Origin: Lasiosphaeris hirsuta
Lineage: Eukaryota; Ascomycota; Sordariomycetes; Sordariales; Lasiosphaeriaceae
Assembly: GCA_030549175.1 (NCBI GenBank)
Contig: JAUKUA010000005.1
Coordinates: 4,928,281-4,992,280 of the forward strand
Direction: 5' to 3'
DNA: 64,000 nucleotides
Part shown: positions 32,060-44,829 of the stretch, one piece after another
Numbering within the stretch: position 1 is the first letter of the stretch
Layout: each line of letters starts with the position of its first letter
The notes under the pieces: model-generated
Seen by the model: only the letters and a program-made list of their open reading frames with translations
Database searches by the model: none
What the model was told of the DNA's origin: nothing
Translations under genes and position numbers: made by a program

Positions 32060-35000
32060 AGTAAACTAGTGTTAACGCTTACTTTTATATGAAGGCCAAT
32101 GTTATCGACGAGCTAGGGCCGTACATGTTAATCGGTACTACCTTTATAGATAATAATGGTATAACCATCGACTTCCTAAGGAACAACGTCACTTTCCGAT
32201 CCGCTAGAAACATAAGGACAAAGGCGGACCTAGTCGCCAAACCTCGCCGGGAGATCATACGTAAGGTCACTACTCTCCAAAGTGTTATTTTTACGTCCGG
32301 AGAGAAAGGTTTCATCAGGACTAAGATGTACGATCTGCCAAAACCATTACTTAAGGAGACGTACATTTATGATAGGCCACAGACTTTTCACCTCATATCA
32401 ACGTAGGAAGGTATTTAAGATGGTAACATCGACTACCTAACACCTCATATAGCGTACTTCCATAACTAGACATCCGAGCCGATAATCATTAAGAGAGGCT
32501 AAAAGATTGGGAGAGTTTAAGAATGGCCCGGAGTAGAGTAGGCGTTCGTGTTTGATTTAACGAGTTACAACGTAAACATAAGAGCGAGGATCACGTAAGC
32601 CTCCTCTACGAGACATTATACAAAGCTTAACAACGTTGACATGGAAAAATGCCATTTAGCTATCCTCAATAAAATCTACCAACTCGAGGATGAAATGGAG
32701 GATGTTTTCGTTCACATTCTAAGCGGTTAAGTAAGTAACGAGACAAAGATCGTCGACACCTTATAGCCACTCCCTCTAAGGATAGGATATCACATGCTAT
32801 CATACGGAGTCGAGAAGCTAACCGATTTTCCTACTATTAAGAGTAAGGCTGGAATGAGTATCTGTAAGGTAAACGGAGCCTTCGTGGAAAGGATTAAGGA
32901 CTTCCTAGATAAGTATGATATATTCCGCGATAGAGGTATCGTACCTATGTCCGATGAGAGTAAAATGAGGATTGACCTTGTTAAGGGATGGCAAAACTAA
33001 ATCAAGCTAACAAAGCCATATCCCCAGGGAGCGAAAGATCGCGTTTTCGCCGCGTAAAGACTCGATACTATATATATGGCCGGAAAGCTGACCTTTCTTA
33101 ACGAACCGACCCTCATTACGTACCTTGCCTTCGTAATATAAAGAACGGCTAACGGAGTAGAGAAGGGCCGTCTTGTCGTTGACTTACGTGTCTTAAACAA
33201 GGTTACGGTACCAGACGTTTACCTACTCACGGACTAAGACGACATGATCCTCGTAATATAAGGAAAAAAGGTTTTCTCCGTAATAGATACTTCTGGTTTT
33301 TTCTATCAGTTACTAGTCTATAACGAATATCGTAATTACATGGTCATCGTCACGGAAAGAGAGCTTGAGCGATTAAATATAGTACTTATAGGATTTAAGA
33401 ACTTACCCGCTTTCGCCTAACGTTTCATAGACCGTCTATTCCGTAATAGTTAAGATTTCGTACGGGCATACATTGATGACATCGTCGTCTTTAGTACCAC
33501 AGAAGACGAGTATTATAAGTACATAAGTAAGGTACTTAAGCTCTTAGAGGACGTGAGGATATATATTAATGTTAGTAAGTCATTCGTAGCCTATCTAACG
33601 ATTTAACTCCTGGGATATATTGTCAACGGAGAAGGAGTCGTGAAAACGGATGATCGAATTGTAGCTTTCTAGAAGATAAAGTTCCTAGATATGTTAAATA
33701 TACTCGAGATCTATCTAAGGATGGCCAGATAGCTACGACGTAGGATTGCTTAGTATGACGTCAAAGCCGAACTGTTATAAAAGAAAAAGACGGTATTATT
33801 AACATTAGGCCGTGAGGAAGGAAAGATTGTAAACGGAAGTACAAAGAACGCGAGGAAGGCTTACATATCGAAAATACGTTTTTAACCTTTAAAAGATAAA
33901 TAGGAATCTTTCCGCCTACTGTAAGAACACTTATGTACATAATTTACGACTTACTATTACGTTAAAACGAAGTTATTATTCTTTAAAGTCGATACTTATA
34001 AAGGAGCTTTTAGCCTCTTCGTTTTCTAACTTAAGAATGACTAAGATAGGAAAGTAATCCCAGGGTACGACCTCGTAACGGAGAGGGTTCTACCGATCAT
34101 GTTCTTATCAAGAGTAACTACCGTGACCGAGTAGAAATACGGATCTACGGAGGCAGAGGTTATAGTAGTTATGTAGGTAGTTAGGAAGCTTAGGAAGATA
34201 GTTTAGTCAAACTAACATCGCCTAAACGTCCTAACAGATTACACTTCTACCAAAGGTATCGTTAAGTACACGTCTTTAGTAACGATAGACCTAAACAAGG
34301 CTAACCTTAAGCTTACGAATGTAACAAACTGGCTTTTCCAGTTTGAGATCGACATTTTTTATATCCCAGGCGTTCTTAACGTCGTTCCTAATACACTTTC
34401 GCGGCTTCTAACGTTCGAACAGGACTTTAAGAAGCTTGAGGTAGATAAATCTAACGAGCTCGATGATATCTGGGCCATGGTATAGAACGTAGGAGACGAG
34501 ATATCTGTTACGGTTACTCAGGTAAACACCGAGTCCGTTATCAGTGACTCGTTTAGAACCGCCCTGTGTGAGAGTTATAAGAACGATACGAAATATAGTA
34601 AGTTGATAGCCGGTATTAACGCCAGGATGGAAAAACCTATCGTACCATAACGGACAAAACGTACTAAAGTACCCAAGAGGTGCCTACGACTCCTAATGGG
34701 ACCATTTAAGATCAGGGACAAGTTACTATATCACGTCGATCACGATAGAAATCGTCGCCTCTATATCTTAAGAACGTACGTTAAGACAGTACTTAAGATG
34801 GTTCACGATAAATCATATCATTTCGGTTTCTATAAGATGATAAACAGCCTTTAGAATATATACTTTACTAACAAGGTATAGAAAACGAAACGTTTCATCT
34901 AGTTCTATAAGACTTACCGCCAGAACTAGACCGACAGGCGGCCTACGAACGGGAAAATGATACCTATCTATATAACCCCACAGCCGTTCTATACTATCGC

Positions 35001-36060
35001 GATAGATTTTATTATCGGCCTACCTATAGTCCCATCAGCCAGAACGATATGGTACCTCGAAGGTTACAATACACTTAACACACTCTATACAATTACGTAT
35101 AAGTTTTCTAAAAAAACACTCTTACTGGCGAGACACTATACTTACATAGCTAAGGATTAGGTAAAAGTATTAACGAGATTATTATTTATGTATAACTAGG
35201 AACTACCGACGATGATTATTAGCGATAGAGACCTAAAGTTTACCTCAGTATTATAGAAAGAGATTTTCGATATCTACGACGTTAAACTACTCTTTTCTAC
35301 CACTTACTACCCACAAACCGATAGCCAGTCAGAGAGGACGAACCAGACGGTCGAGATTACCATTTGTTTCTATACCTCTATAACAGACGGAAAGGTTCTA
35401 TAGGTTAATATACTACCATCGCTCCAGTTTAATATCAATAACACGTTAGCTATCACGATTAGTAAATCACCTAACGAACTAATCCTCAGATTCCGGCCAA
35501 GGTCCCTAGTAGACATTCTAACCGTAAAAGAAGGTACAAGAGTAGGTACCGAGGCAACGGAGGTTCTTAGGAAGTACTACCAAAAGGAAGTAATTCAGCT
35601 TCTTAACATCGTTAGCGTAATGACAAAACTCCGCTATGACGACAAGCATACACCTAAGACCTTTAAGATCGGAGATATTATTTACCTACACCTCCACAAG
35701 GGTTATTATCTACCTAGTAAGCCAAAAAGGAAATAGTCATCTCAAAGGGCGGGCCCGTTTAAGATTATTAGCAAGGTAAAGACAAGTAATCTAGCTTACA
35801 AGCTTAACTTCCCAGCGTCATAGGGAGTGTACCTAATCGTCTTAGTTACGTAACTATACTACCCTTAACAAGGTAAGGATCCTTTTAGCCGAAAGCAACA
35901 GGTACTACTAGCCGTCAAGGTTAACGAACAAGAAGAATAGGAACTCGACCATATCGTCAGTAGTAAAGTAAGCTAAAAGAAGAAGAACCTAAGCATCAAG
36001 TACCTCGTCTATTGAAAGAACCACGAAGCTAAAGACGATACATAAGAGCCAAGAGCAAAC
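32060..36060 (+). pseudogene. pol of element D (protease, RT, RNase H, integrase, chromodomain), RIP-killed
   Basis: Protease-like MLIGTTFIDNNGITIDFLR (32127-32185). RT core with VVDLRVLNKVTVPDVYLL (~33175-33230) and the catalytic AYIDDIVVFS (~33467-33496). RNase H end with FYIPGVLNVVPNTLSRL (~34355-34405). Integrase with FYTIAIDFIIGLPIV (~34989-35030) and FTSVL.KEIFDIYDVKLL followed by TDSQSERTNQTVE (~35238-35355). C-terminal chromodomain-like KYLVY.KNHEAKDDT.EP (~35998-36055). Asterisk positions are TAG/TAA or altered Trp/Gln codons. Placing a chromodomain behind integrase makes it a chromovirus. Confidence 0.8.
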
Positions 36061-36596
36061 CTATTACCAAACATAAGAGATGCCGTCATAAGTTACGAAG
36101 TAAGGAACCCTATCGACTAAGATAAGAAGTATAAGAAGAAGGGTATCAAGGCCGTCGAGTACGTTAAGGTCGACATTATCTCTACCACAGAAATAGTAGT
36201 TAAGCTTCCATAGCACCAAACCGCCAGATAATAGGTATTTTCGAGGACAAACAGCTTTCTCAACAAGGCGAGGGAGTATTTTAACCATAACACCAAATCT
36301 TTTCTTTCTTTTACTTTCCTTTATTAACCTTACTTAGTTACACGAACGCCTTCCTACTACGAGCCAAAAAAGACTGGATAATCGGATAGAAGCCTTATCA
36401 TGGCGTCGTTTTTCCTCTGTTAATTTTCCTTATCATAAGGCCCTAGCCTACTAAGCTAGGCTACTAACTAAAAAACCCCTCCTACAAAATTTTCACGTTT
36501 TTCTTTCCTACAACTATTACCACCCTTATCGCCGCCATCAAGTTACACCTTCACACTTTCTCTATATCCTACTATCACGTTTATTCGCGCTTTGAG

Positions 36597-38255
36597 ATGG
36601 CTAAATTCAGCTATTTACAAGAGTACATTCGTAAAATGGAACGTCAATTCGAAGTAGCTCAAGCTAAGCCGAACAATCTAAACGTGCCCGAGGACAGCCT
36701 AATAGCTAAGAGTCCGGATCCTATGTACCTCCAAATTCTAGCCGAAGAAACCTTAAAACACGCTAGACAAGTCTAAAAAAGTGTTACCGCTACTACCGAA
36801 CACAGTAAAGACGACTACGACGAGCCTAAGCCTAACGATCTACCTAACTACGATTCTAACTACGATAACAACAAGAGTAAGTACGTAGAGGACGATGACT
36901 TTAACCTTACCATAGAAGGTAAGCCCAATAACGAGGATAAAGAGATAACCTCAGATCTCTCGGGCAGCTTACCTAGCTTTTCTACCGGCTCATCCGTTAA
37001 ATATCGTACCCCTAAGAAGTACCACCGCCAGGGCGTAAAGGCACTTCAGAAACAGGCTAAGTAAAGAGCTAAGCGACCTACTACCGGCGGTAAGGGGCCT
37101 AAGGTCTTACCAGACTATGGAGCCCACTTCGAGTTTAAATACCATAACAAGTCAGTAAGTAGATAGAAAGCTTATAAGTACGCCACCTTTACAATCGACG
37201 ATCCGAAGCTTCTCTTTGTAATAAATGAAGAGATCAAAGGTATCTTTACTAAAGGATCAAAGTCAACTACTAAGAACTAAGGTCTAGCTAACAACCTATG
37301 TATACGCTAGTTAAAGGAGTTGTTAAATAAGGCTAAGGTAACATACGATAAGTAAGGTATCAATAATAACTATTTACCTTTAAAGGTATCTATCCTTATG
37401 ACCATCTACTATTACCTTATAGCCGCTTTGAACGAGGAGCTATCTTTAGTCCTCATCTACCTCAATCGCCTCGACCTTACGTAAGTTTACACCTAGGCCG
37501 ACTAAGCGAATACCCTTATCACCGGCACGAACTAACACTAACGTACATAGTTCCAACGCCTTAAGTACTAGCTTACCGACAAGACTATAGAGCTTAAGGA
37601 GGCCAAAGTAGTCTATACGTCTTCCACAGCCAACATACTTACTGACATACACGATCTCTAGAAGTACCTTAAGGGTAAGATCAATATCCTTGAGAATAAG
37701 ATTAAGAAGCTCCCGAGCCACGATAAGGTCTACGAAGCTTTCTAAGTTATAAAGAGAATGACGATAGATAGCCTCGATAAGTACGCTACCAAAAAGTAAG
37801 TCAACGCTCTAACAGGCCGTATAAACAAGGTTAGCCCAAAGACCAAAGTACTTAACAACTAGGTCCAAGATCTTTAGAAGGACCTAACAAAGCTTAATAA
37901 GGCCATCAAGTAACCATCAGCTACGCGACCCATGGCCACCTCGACTACTCGTTTAAACATCCTTATACCTATTATAACCCTCGGCACCTTACATAAGTAC
38001 CCTACTGAGGATACCCAGAGTAAAATCATAACTATGGGTACTCTACCTAAGAAGTAAAACAAACGCGGTACCCTTACTGACCTATTCGGCACTGACGCTC
38101 CCAAGGTTAGCACACGTAGTAAGTCAGTAGTTTTTTCTCCTACTTAAGAGACCCCTACCAAAGGTATCGGTCGTAAGAAGCCTACCGCTAAGAAGTCGCC
38201 TCCCAAGACGACTAGACGGAAGACGCTCTTCGACACTGTAGACTAGAGGGGCATG
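36597..38255 (+). pseudogene. Extra long ORF of element D between integrase and 3' LTR (unknown protein)
   Basis: Starting with ATG at 36597 one frame is readable through ~550 codons with only RIP-type stops: MAKFSYLQEYIRKMERQFEV, then an acidic Asn/Asp-rich stretch (~36800-36960), a Lys-rich block, GAHFEFKYHNKSVSR, HDLxKYLKGKINILENKIKK (coiled-coil-like, ~37655-37715), and a basic C-terminus (GRKKPTAKKSPPKTTRRKTL, ~38170-38230). No transmembrane segment, so it does not look like env. No match to gag or pol domains that I recognise. Position and frame preservation suggest it was a real protein of this element. Confidence 0.5.
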
Positions 38256-38392
38256 AGCATAGGGAATGGGATGATTTAAGCATAGTAACGGTGTACGAAA
38301 GGGCTAGGGGAAATTGGTGCTTTTCTTATAGTTCAAGAGAGTAGAGGACGATAGCGAGGACACCCTTTTCTTTATTTTTTACCCCGGGTACA

Positions 38393-38626
38393 TGTTACGT
38401 GGAAAAATGTAGATAGCCTAACTAGGTTAGTCCGTTGTACGTAGTCCCTACACTCAATTAAGCACAGGGGGTACGCTGCCATATAATGGCAGTGCGCCCT
38501 CCAGACTGATTGCCAACGGGCCATCCTTTACAAATTATTTATACCACCATACAATATGTTATGTCAGTGTTTATGTGAAGGACCACCAAAGTAACGCTTA
38601 CACAAGCGGTCCTTTTGACCGTAGCA
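38393..38626 (+). repeat. 3' LTR of element D (234 bp)
   Basis: Copy of 28960-29193 with about fourteen transitions, mostly toward A/T. Followed by the ATAAT duplication and the resumption of element B gag. Confidence 0.9.
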
Positions 38627-38631
38627 ATAAT

Positions 38632-40346
38632 AAGAAGGACAAAAGTAAGTTTAAGACGTGGTAGTACTCTGTTAAGGAGTACTTTAGTGTCTATAAACGA
38701 AGCTTTCTCGATGACAAGGTTAAAATTGGTTTTGTTAGTACCTTTACTAAAGGTACTACCCTTGAATGGTACTAGAAATAAGAAACTTAGATCGAAAAGC
38801 TTAGCTTAGTAAATTAATGAAATAACTATACTACTACTATAGTCGAACGTTTCCGTGACCTAGTACAAAGAGCTAAGGACTATGAGGCTATGAAGACCTT
38901 GACTTATAATAGAGATGTGAATAAATACGTTACTAAGTTTTAAGAACTTAATCATACCGTCGATCTTAGTAGATAGGCCCTATAATTACTGGTTATTAAT
39001 ACTATTTCCGACGTTATAATAGACTTGATTTATTTACGTACGGAACATCTCCTTACTGACGATGCTGACTTTCTCAAAGCTGTCGTTACTACTAGCTTAA
39101 TTTATGAAGATAAAATAAAGAACTACGAAATCAATTATAAAACTAAGTAGGGAAAAGGAAAGTCTACTTCGAATAATAAGGAGTATTCGAAGAAGGATAG
39201 TTATCAAGAGGAAATTAATACCTCTAGTTCCCGTCCCGGTCTAGTATCCGTGAAAGGAAAATTTAAGAAAGGTTTAAAACAGGCGTAGTAAAATAAGAAG
39301 AATAATCTCTCGGTATCTACTCGAACAAAGTATTAGCAAACCTATAAGAAAGCTATTACCGGGATAGAATAAGCCGAAATTAACAAACATAAAGTAAGCA
39401 AGGGATACTATTACTGTGGACGTTAAGGCTATAACACTCTCGAATGTTATAGCGAAAAAACCGAGGATAGTAAAGATATTCCTAAGCTACCTGGGAAAAT
39501 CTCCGGAGCTAAAACTAAGTACGGCTAAGATAAGGACGAAGATACCTCTTCCTAACCATTAAAAAAGGCTAAGGTCTCTATAATAAAAGACCATCCTAAA
39601 CTCTTCTCTTATATTATTGAACTATCCGATAGTAAGGATATATCGGATTTTTAAGAAGTATCCTAAAACTTACGGCATCGGGACCTGTGCCTCGACCTAC
39701 CGTAATCTCTATAAAAAAACGTGTTAACTATAACATAGAGAAACCCTCTCATAAGAAGGTTAAACGAAACTATGAACCATACCATGGTCCTCGAAAGATT
39801 GTCCCTATGACTATTATCTACTATAGAGCTGAGGAAATTCCCGTCCGAGTACTCTTAGATCCTAGTACCTCTAGCCCGGTTATAAGTAAAGACCTTGTCA
39901 AAAAATAAAATATCTCTCACGTGTATAAAACGATTCTAAAACCCTTAGAAGCCTTTAATAGAACTATCAACCTTGAATTAGGTAAGGAATATACTAAGGA
40001 AATCGTTCTATGATATTAAGTAGAATACTTTTTTCATATCACGTTCGAAAGCTTTCTTCTTAACGTAGAATGTAATATCCTTCTTCTATACTAGTGGCTG
40101 TAACAGTACTAGCTGGACTACTTGTAGGATCTTAATACATCGAAAGTAACTTTTAGTTCCGACTACTGTCGTCAAAACTATATTTCTCTTGTAATCTTAG
40201 GAGATAAAAGCTCTATCATAAATGTTATAATGTCTTATATCTAGAATATCTCCGAAAGATTTAGAATCTTTACCCCTCTGGTATCTCCTAAAGCGGCTTA
40301 ACGGCTACTAGATCACTAGCCTTGAAACCATGTAATTGATATTATC
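38632..40346 (+). pseudogene. gag 3' part and protease of element B, RIP-killed
   Basis: Continues exactly where 28,959 stopped when compared with element C (KGKFET...). Readable are SVKEYFSVYKRSFLDDKVKI followed by GFVSTFTKGTTLEWY (~38667-38772), a CCHC-type knuckle (YYYCGR.GYNTLECYS, ~39408-39455) and an aspartic-protease-like VRVLLDPSTSSPVISKDLV (~39843-39902). It is cut at 40346 by element C. Confidence 0.75.
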
Positions 40347-41673
40347 TGTCACACTGGTAGGCTCACCTAGGTCAACAGGGTCACTGACCTCCTTGACCGA
40401 GCCCTGCACCAGCGGCACGAACCACACACAAGAAGCACATACCCATTGACCCACGTACATCCATTATAGATCACGTAGATAAGGGAACCATCACAGGGGA
40501 TGGCCACAACGTGGCTCAACCTCGGAACATACTCCCACGTGTAGCTAATGGCCTATTCAGCCGGCACACAGATCAACGAACTCTCCTAAGCGCCCACGGG
40601 TCGTAACGGAATGCCCAGAACCACTCATAAGCCAGAGTAGCCGTACAACGGATCTTGCCCGTGCTAAGTAACGTCATCAGACTTCAGATTTGTCATGGAC
40701 AAGCTACTTAACCTTAGTATCGTGATCAGGGCCTACACAGTCAGCTAAGATCCTACAGCTAGTCTTTCGAATCATAGACCTCCTCGCTATCGCTGGCATT
40801 CCTTTAGAAGACCTAGAACCCGACGTTCTCCGGAGTCTAGCTTCAGTGGTAACAAGTAGCCGTGATCTCCGTATGTGAGTTACGAAGGGAACCGTTACTG
40901 TGATAGCCGACGTGGGATCGACCTAACAGTGTTATGACTAACGTAAGTACCAAGGACGTGAAGAAATACCTATAGCGATAGACACTATATCACTAAAGCT
41001 GTATAGATAAGTACTGATACCGGCCGTAGACCGACGTGTGATAGGCCGGCTTCACTTGGCTTGTAACCGCTGATTTGTAGGGCGTGAGAGACGGGCAGCT
41101 AGAAAGGAGATTCGGGACCGACAGGCGGCTAGGAAGATCCTTTAGGTATTTTAGTATCTTTGTATTTTATACATAGCCTTCCATAAGTAAGGTAGGTACG
41201 CTATGATAGATCCTCGAGAGGAAGAAGCTCCCTAGTTCTCTTTGGACAAACCTAGAAAGATTATCAGCTGAACTTTAGTGAAGCTGAGAGGTAATATAAC
41301 CTTGTGAACCCTTCTGTTTCTCCTAACTTGTAACTACGAAGTATTATGTCTTATCTTCTGTTAGATCATTTTATCTCCCTGAACCTCCTTCTCCCTAGCT
41401 CTCTACTACTTTGTATTACGATAGTTAACTCTCTTACCGTTCTGTTTTAAACCTCTAAATCGGACCTTATACTTATTAGCCTTACGAAGATCAAGTCCTT
41501 AAGTTCATCGTATGAAAGCTTTGAACTAGACTAATAGTAATTATCGGGATGGTTCGTTGAATGGTTAAGTCGAGAGTTAAGAAAAGGTTAAAGCTCTATA
41601 GTCTAACTCTTCATTTAATATCTCATCTTGTAGTTGTTATACCCTAGACCTTTATAAGCTAGCTTGTGTCATA
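40347..41673 (+). repeat. 5' LTR of element C (1,327 bp)
   Basis: TGTCACACTGG...TTGTGTCATA (final CA altered to TA), followed by GATAATCTTTCTT. Confidence 0.88.
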
Positions 41674-41724
41674 GATAATCTTTCTTTATCTGTTAAAGAA
41701 CGACTCTCTTACCTACCACTTTAT

Positions 41725-44400
41725 TTATAATGGCTAGCTACCCTATGTTATACTCGGCCGCATTCCGGGGTTAGGAAACTAAACCTAACCTTAGAACCGA
41801 CCTCATGATCTGGGAACCTTCTGAGATAAAAATATAAACTATTAAGAAGTTCCCTACACTCCTATCAAGCTTCGAAACTCTTACTAAACTACCTTAATAG
41901 TTTATTTATCTCTACAATTAAGTCGTTAAAGCCTATAAGGAACTTTACTTCTTTGTTAATAACACGTGTGAAGACAAGGAAAGACTTGATATACTTACTT
42001 CTATGTTTACTACCCTAGTTACTGACTACTAATTAATAGTATAACATGTTAAAACAAACTAATATGTCCTTAAAAATACTTGGTAAGAACTAAAAGCCTC
42101 GTATATTACCTTCGGTATTGAGGTTAACTAAAAATTGGCCTAGTTTATTACTTAGACGGCCTAACGTGAAAAATCCCTTAATCTAGTTGTCGTACGTACT
42201 GAGGCCCTTTGTAAGGAGATTACTAAACAAAAGTTACGCTAAGTATAATAAATCTGAGAATAGGAAACATAGACTCGTAAATAAAACGCCGAACTTATCA
42301 GAGTTAAAGAACTCCTCCGTATCTAAGAGGAAAAACAAGCTTGATAGGACTACTATAATACGGAATTTAGCCATTGGTTTATTACGGCCCAAAGCTAACT
42401 TAATTCCCTCATGGCACTTTAACAACCGGGAGTATTACGGACCCCAAAGAACTAAGAACTATTCGAACAACTTAAAGCCTACTCTAATAACCTCGTTAAA
42501 GAAACCTTTATATCAAGGTTAACATAAGTAGGACCTCATAATAAGAAACAGATCATCTAGAGAGTTATGACATGTTCATAAAAAACCCTATCTGTTAAAT
42601 CCTTAAGACGGCCGTCATAACCATCTAAAAATTTAACCTTTACACGGTACTTTAACCTAGATGAAAACCTTCTTTCGGACCTTAATCTCCAAAGAAAGGC
42701 TACCCGAGAAATCTCGGTACGAGCCCGGAGATAAGTCGATAGTATATAGAATTCTGATGCTAAAATAAGAAGTAGAAATATAGGAGGAAACTTACCTCCC
42801 CGTTACACTAGGACAGGAACATTACTTCTCCCGGATAACGGTAATAACAATAACGACTCTGACGATAATCTCTATCGTGTAAGTTTACCTCCCGGTCCCC
42901 CTAGACCACTAGGAGGCCTACCTAGGCCTCCGGGACCTCCGGGACCTTAGGGTCCGGGCTCCCGGAGCTCTTTATCCCTACGTGACCTTATGGCAATTCT
43001 TCTCGACCTTATCCGTACTAACTAGGACTTGATTCGTAATAATACCAATACGATTCGGAAATCCCGTGGCCAGGGCGCTGCCGTAACCATAGCTAAACCT
43101 GAAAAATATAATAGAAAAGACAAAGGTAAGTTCGAAACATAGTAGTACTTTGTTAAGGAATATTTTAGTATTTATAAGCGAAGTTTCCTTAACGACAAGG
43201 CTAAAATTAGTTTTGTTAATACTCTTACTAAAGGTACTATCCTTAAATAGTATCAGAAAAGAGGGACTTAGATCGAAAAGTTTAGACTAATAGATCAATA
43301 GAACAACTATACCACTGCCATAGTCGAACGTTTCCGTAACTTAGTACGAAGAGCTAAGGACTACGAGGTTATGAAGACTCTAACCTACGACAAAGATATA
43401 AACGAATATGTGATAAAGTTCTAAGAACTTAATTATACTATCGATCTCAGTGGTTAGGCCTTACAATCTCTAGTTACTAATACCATTCCCGACGTTATAA
43501 TAAACTTAATCTATTTACGTACGGAACATCTCCCCATTAACAATGTTAACTTTCTCGAGGTTGTCGTTATTACTAGCCTAATTTATGAGGATAAAATAAA
43601 AAACCGCGAAATTAATCGTAAGGCTAAGTAAGGAAAAGAAAAGTCTACTTCGAATAGTAAGGAACGTTTAAAGAGGGATAGTCATCAAGAGGAAACTAAT
43701 ATCTCTAGCTCCCGTCCCGGTTTAACATCCGTAAAAGGAAAACTTAAGAAAGGTCCAAAACGGAAGTAATAAGATAAGGAGGACAACTCTCCGGTATCTA
43801 CTTAGACAAAGTACTAGTAAACTTACAAGGAAGCTATCGCTAGAATAAAATAAGCTGAAATTAACAAACATAAGGTAAGTAAAAGATACCACCGCTACGG
43901 ACGTTAAGGCTATAACACTCTTAAATGTTATAGTAGGAAAACTGAGGATAGTAAAGATATTCCTAAGTTACCTAAGAAGATCTCCGGAGCTAAGACTAAA
44001 CATAGAAGAGATAAAGATAAAGATACTTCTCCCTAACCATCGAAAAAGGCTAAGGTATTTACAATGACAGAAAAAGACCATCTCGAGCTTTTCCCTCGTA
44101 TTGTTAAACTATCCGAAAGTGAAGATACGTCGGATTTTTAACGGGCATCCCGAAACTCACGGTATTAGGAATCGTACCTCGACCCGCTGTAACCTCTACT
44201 AGAAAACGTACTAACTATAATACTAAGGAATCCTCTCATAAGAAGATTAAGTAAAGTTATAAACTATACTATAGTACTCGTAAGATTGTTTCTATAACTA
44301 TCGTCTATTACGAAGCTAAGGAAATTCCCTTTTAAGTACTCTTAGATCTTAATATCTCTAGCCCGGTTATAAGCTAAGACCTTGTTAAAAAATAAAACAT
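41725..44400 (+). pseudogene. gag and protease of element C, RIP-killed
   Basis: The gag frame starts at ATG 41725 (MASYPMLYSAAFRG). It has a Pro/Gly collagen-like linker (~42885-42970), a capsid region (~43100-43450), a degenerate CCHC knuckle (RYHRYGR.GYNTLKCYS, ~43888-43935: the first Cys changed) and a protease remnant (VLLDLNISSPVIS, ~44337-44375) where the catalytic D-S/T-G is altered. Stops are TAG/TAA throughout. Confidence 0.75.
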
Positions 44401-44829
44401 CTCTTATATATATAGAACGATCCCGAAACCTTTAAAAGCCTTTAATAAGACTATTAACCTTAAATCAGGTAAGAAATATACTAAAGAAATCGTTCTACGG
44501 TACTAAGTAAAACACTTCTCTTACCTCACGTTCGAAATCTCTCCCCTTAACGCGGAATGTGATATCCTTCTTTTATATTAGTAGCTATAATAATACTAGC
44601 CGAACTACCTATAAGACCCCGACATATCAAAAGTAGCTTTTAGTTCTGACTACTGTCGTTAAAACTATACTTCCTTTATAATCTTAAGAAGTAAAAGCTC
44701 TATCGTAAATATTATAACATCTTACATCTAAAACATTTCCGAAAGGTTTAGGAACTTCGCTCCTTTAGCATTTCCTAAAGCGGCTTAATAGTTACTAAAC
44801 CACTAGCCTTAAGACTATGTGATTAATAT

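Larger units (their letters stand above)
28960..38626 (+). mobile_element. Element D: 9.7-kb Ty3/gypsy chromovirus with short LTRs and an extra 3' ORF
   Basis: Two 234-bp LTRs (28960-29193 and 38393-38626), both TGTTACG...GTAGCA, are flanked by an exact ATAAT duplication (28955-28959 and 38627-38631) inside element B's gag. A primer-binding-site-like TGGTGCCCCCACACGGG starts three bases after the 5' LTR. The order gag, C2H2 finger, protease, RT, RNase H, integrase, chromodomain, extra ORF is readable through many RIP stops. It belongs to a different family from A/B/C. Confidence 0.9.
26220..40346 (+). mobile_element. Element B: Ty3/gypsy chromovirus (same family as A and C), interrupted by D and C
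   Basis: 5' LTR 26220-27524, gag 27525-28959, element D inserted at 28960-38626 with duplicated ATAAT, then gag 3' part and protease 38632-40346, where element C's 5' LTR begins. B's RT, integrase and 3' LTR are not found after C. B itself is inserted in reverse-oriented element A at 26219/26220. Confidence 0.85.
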
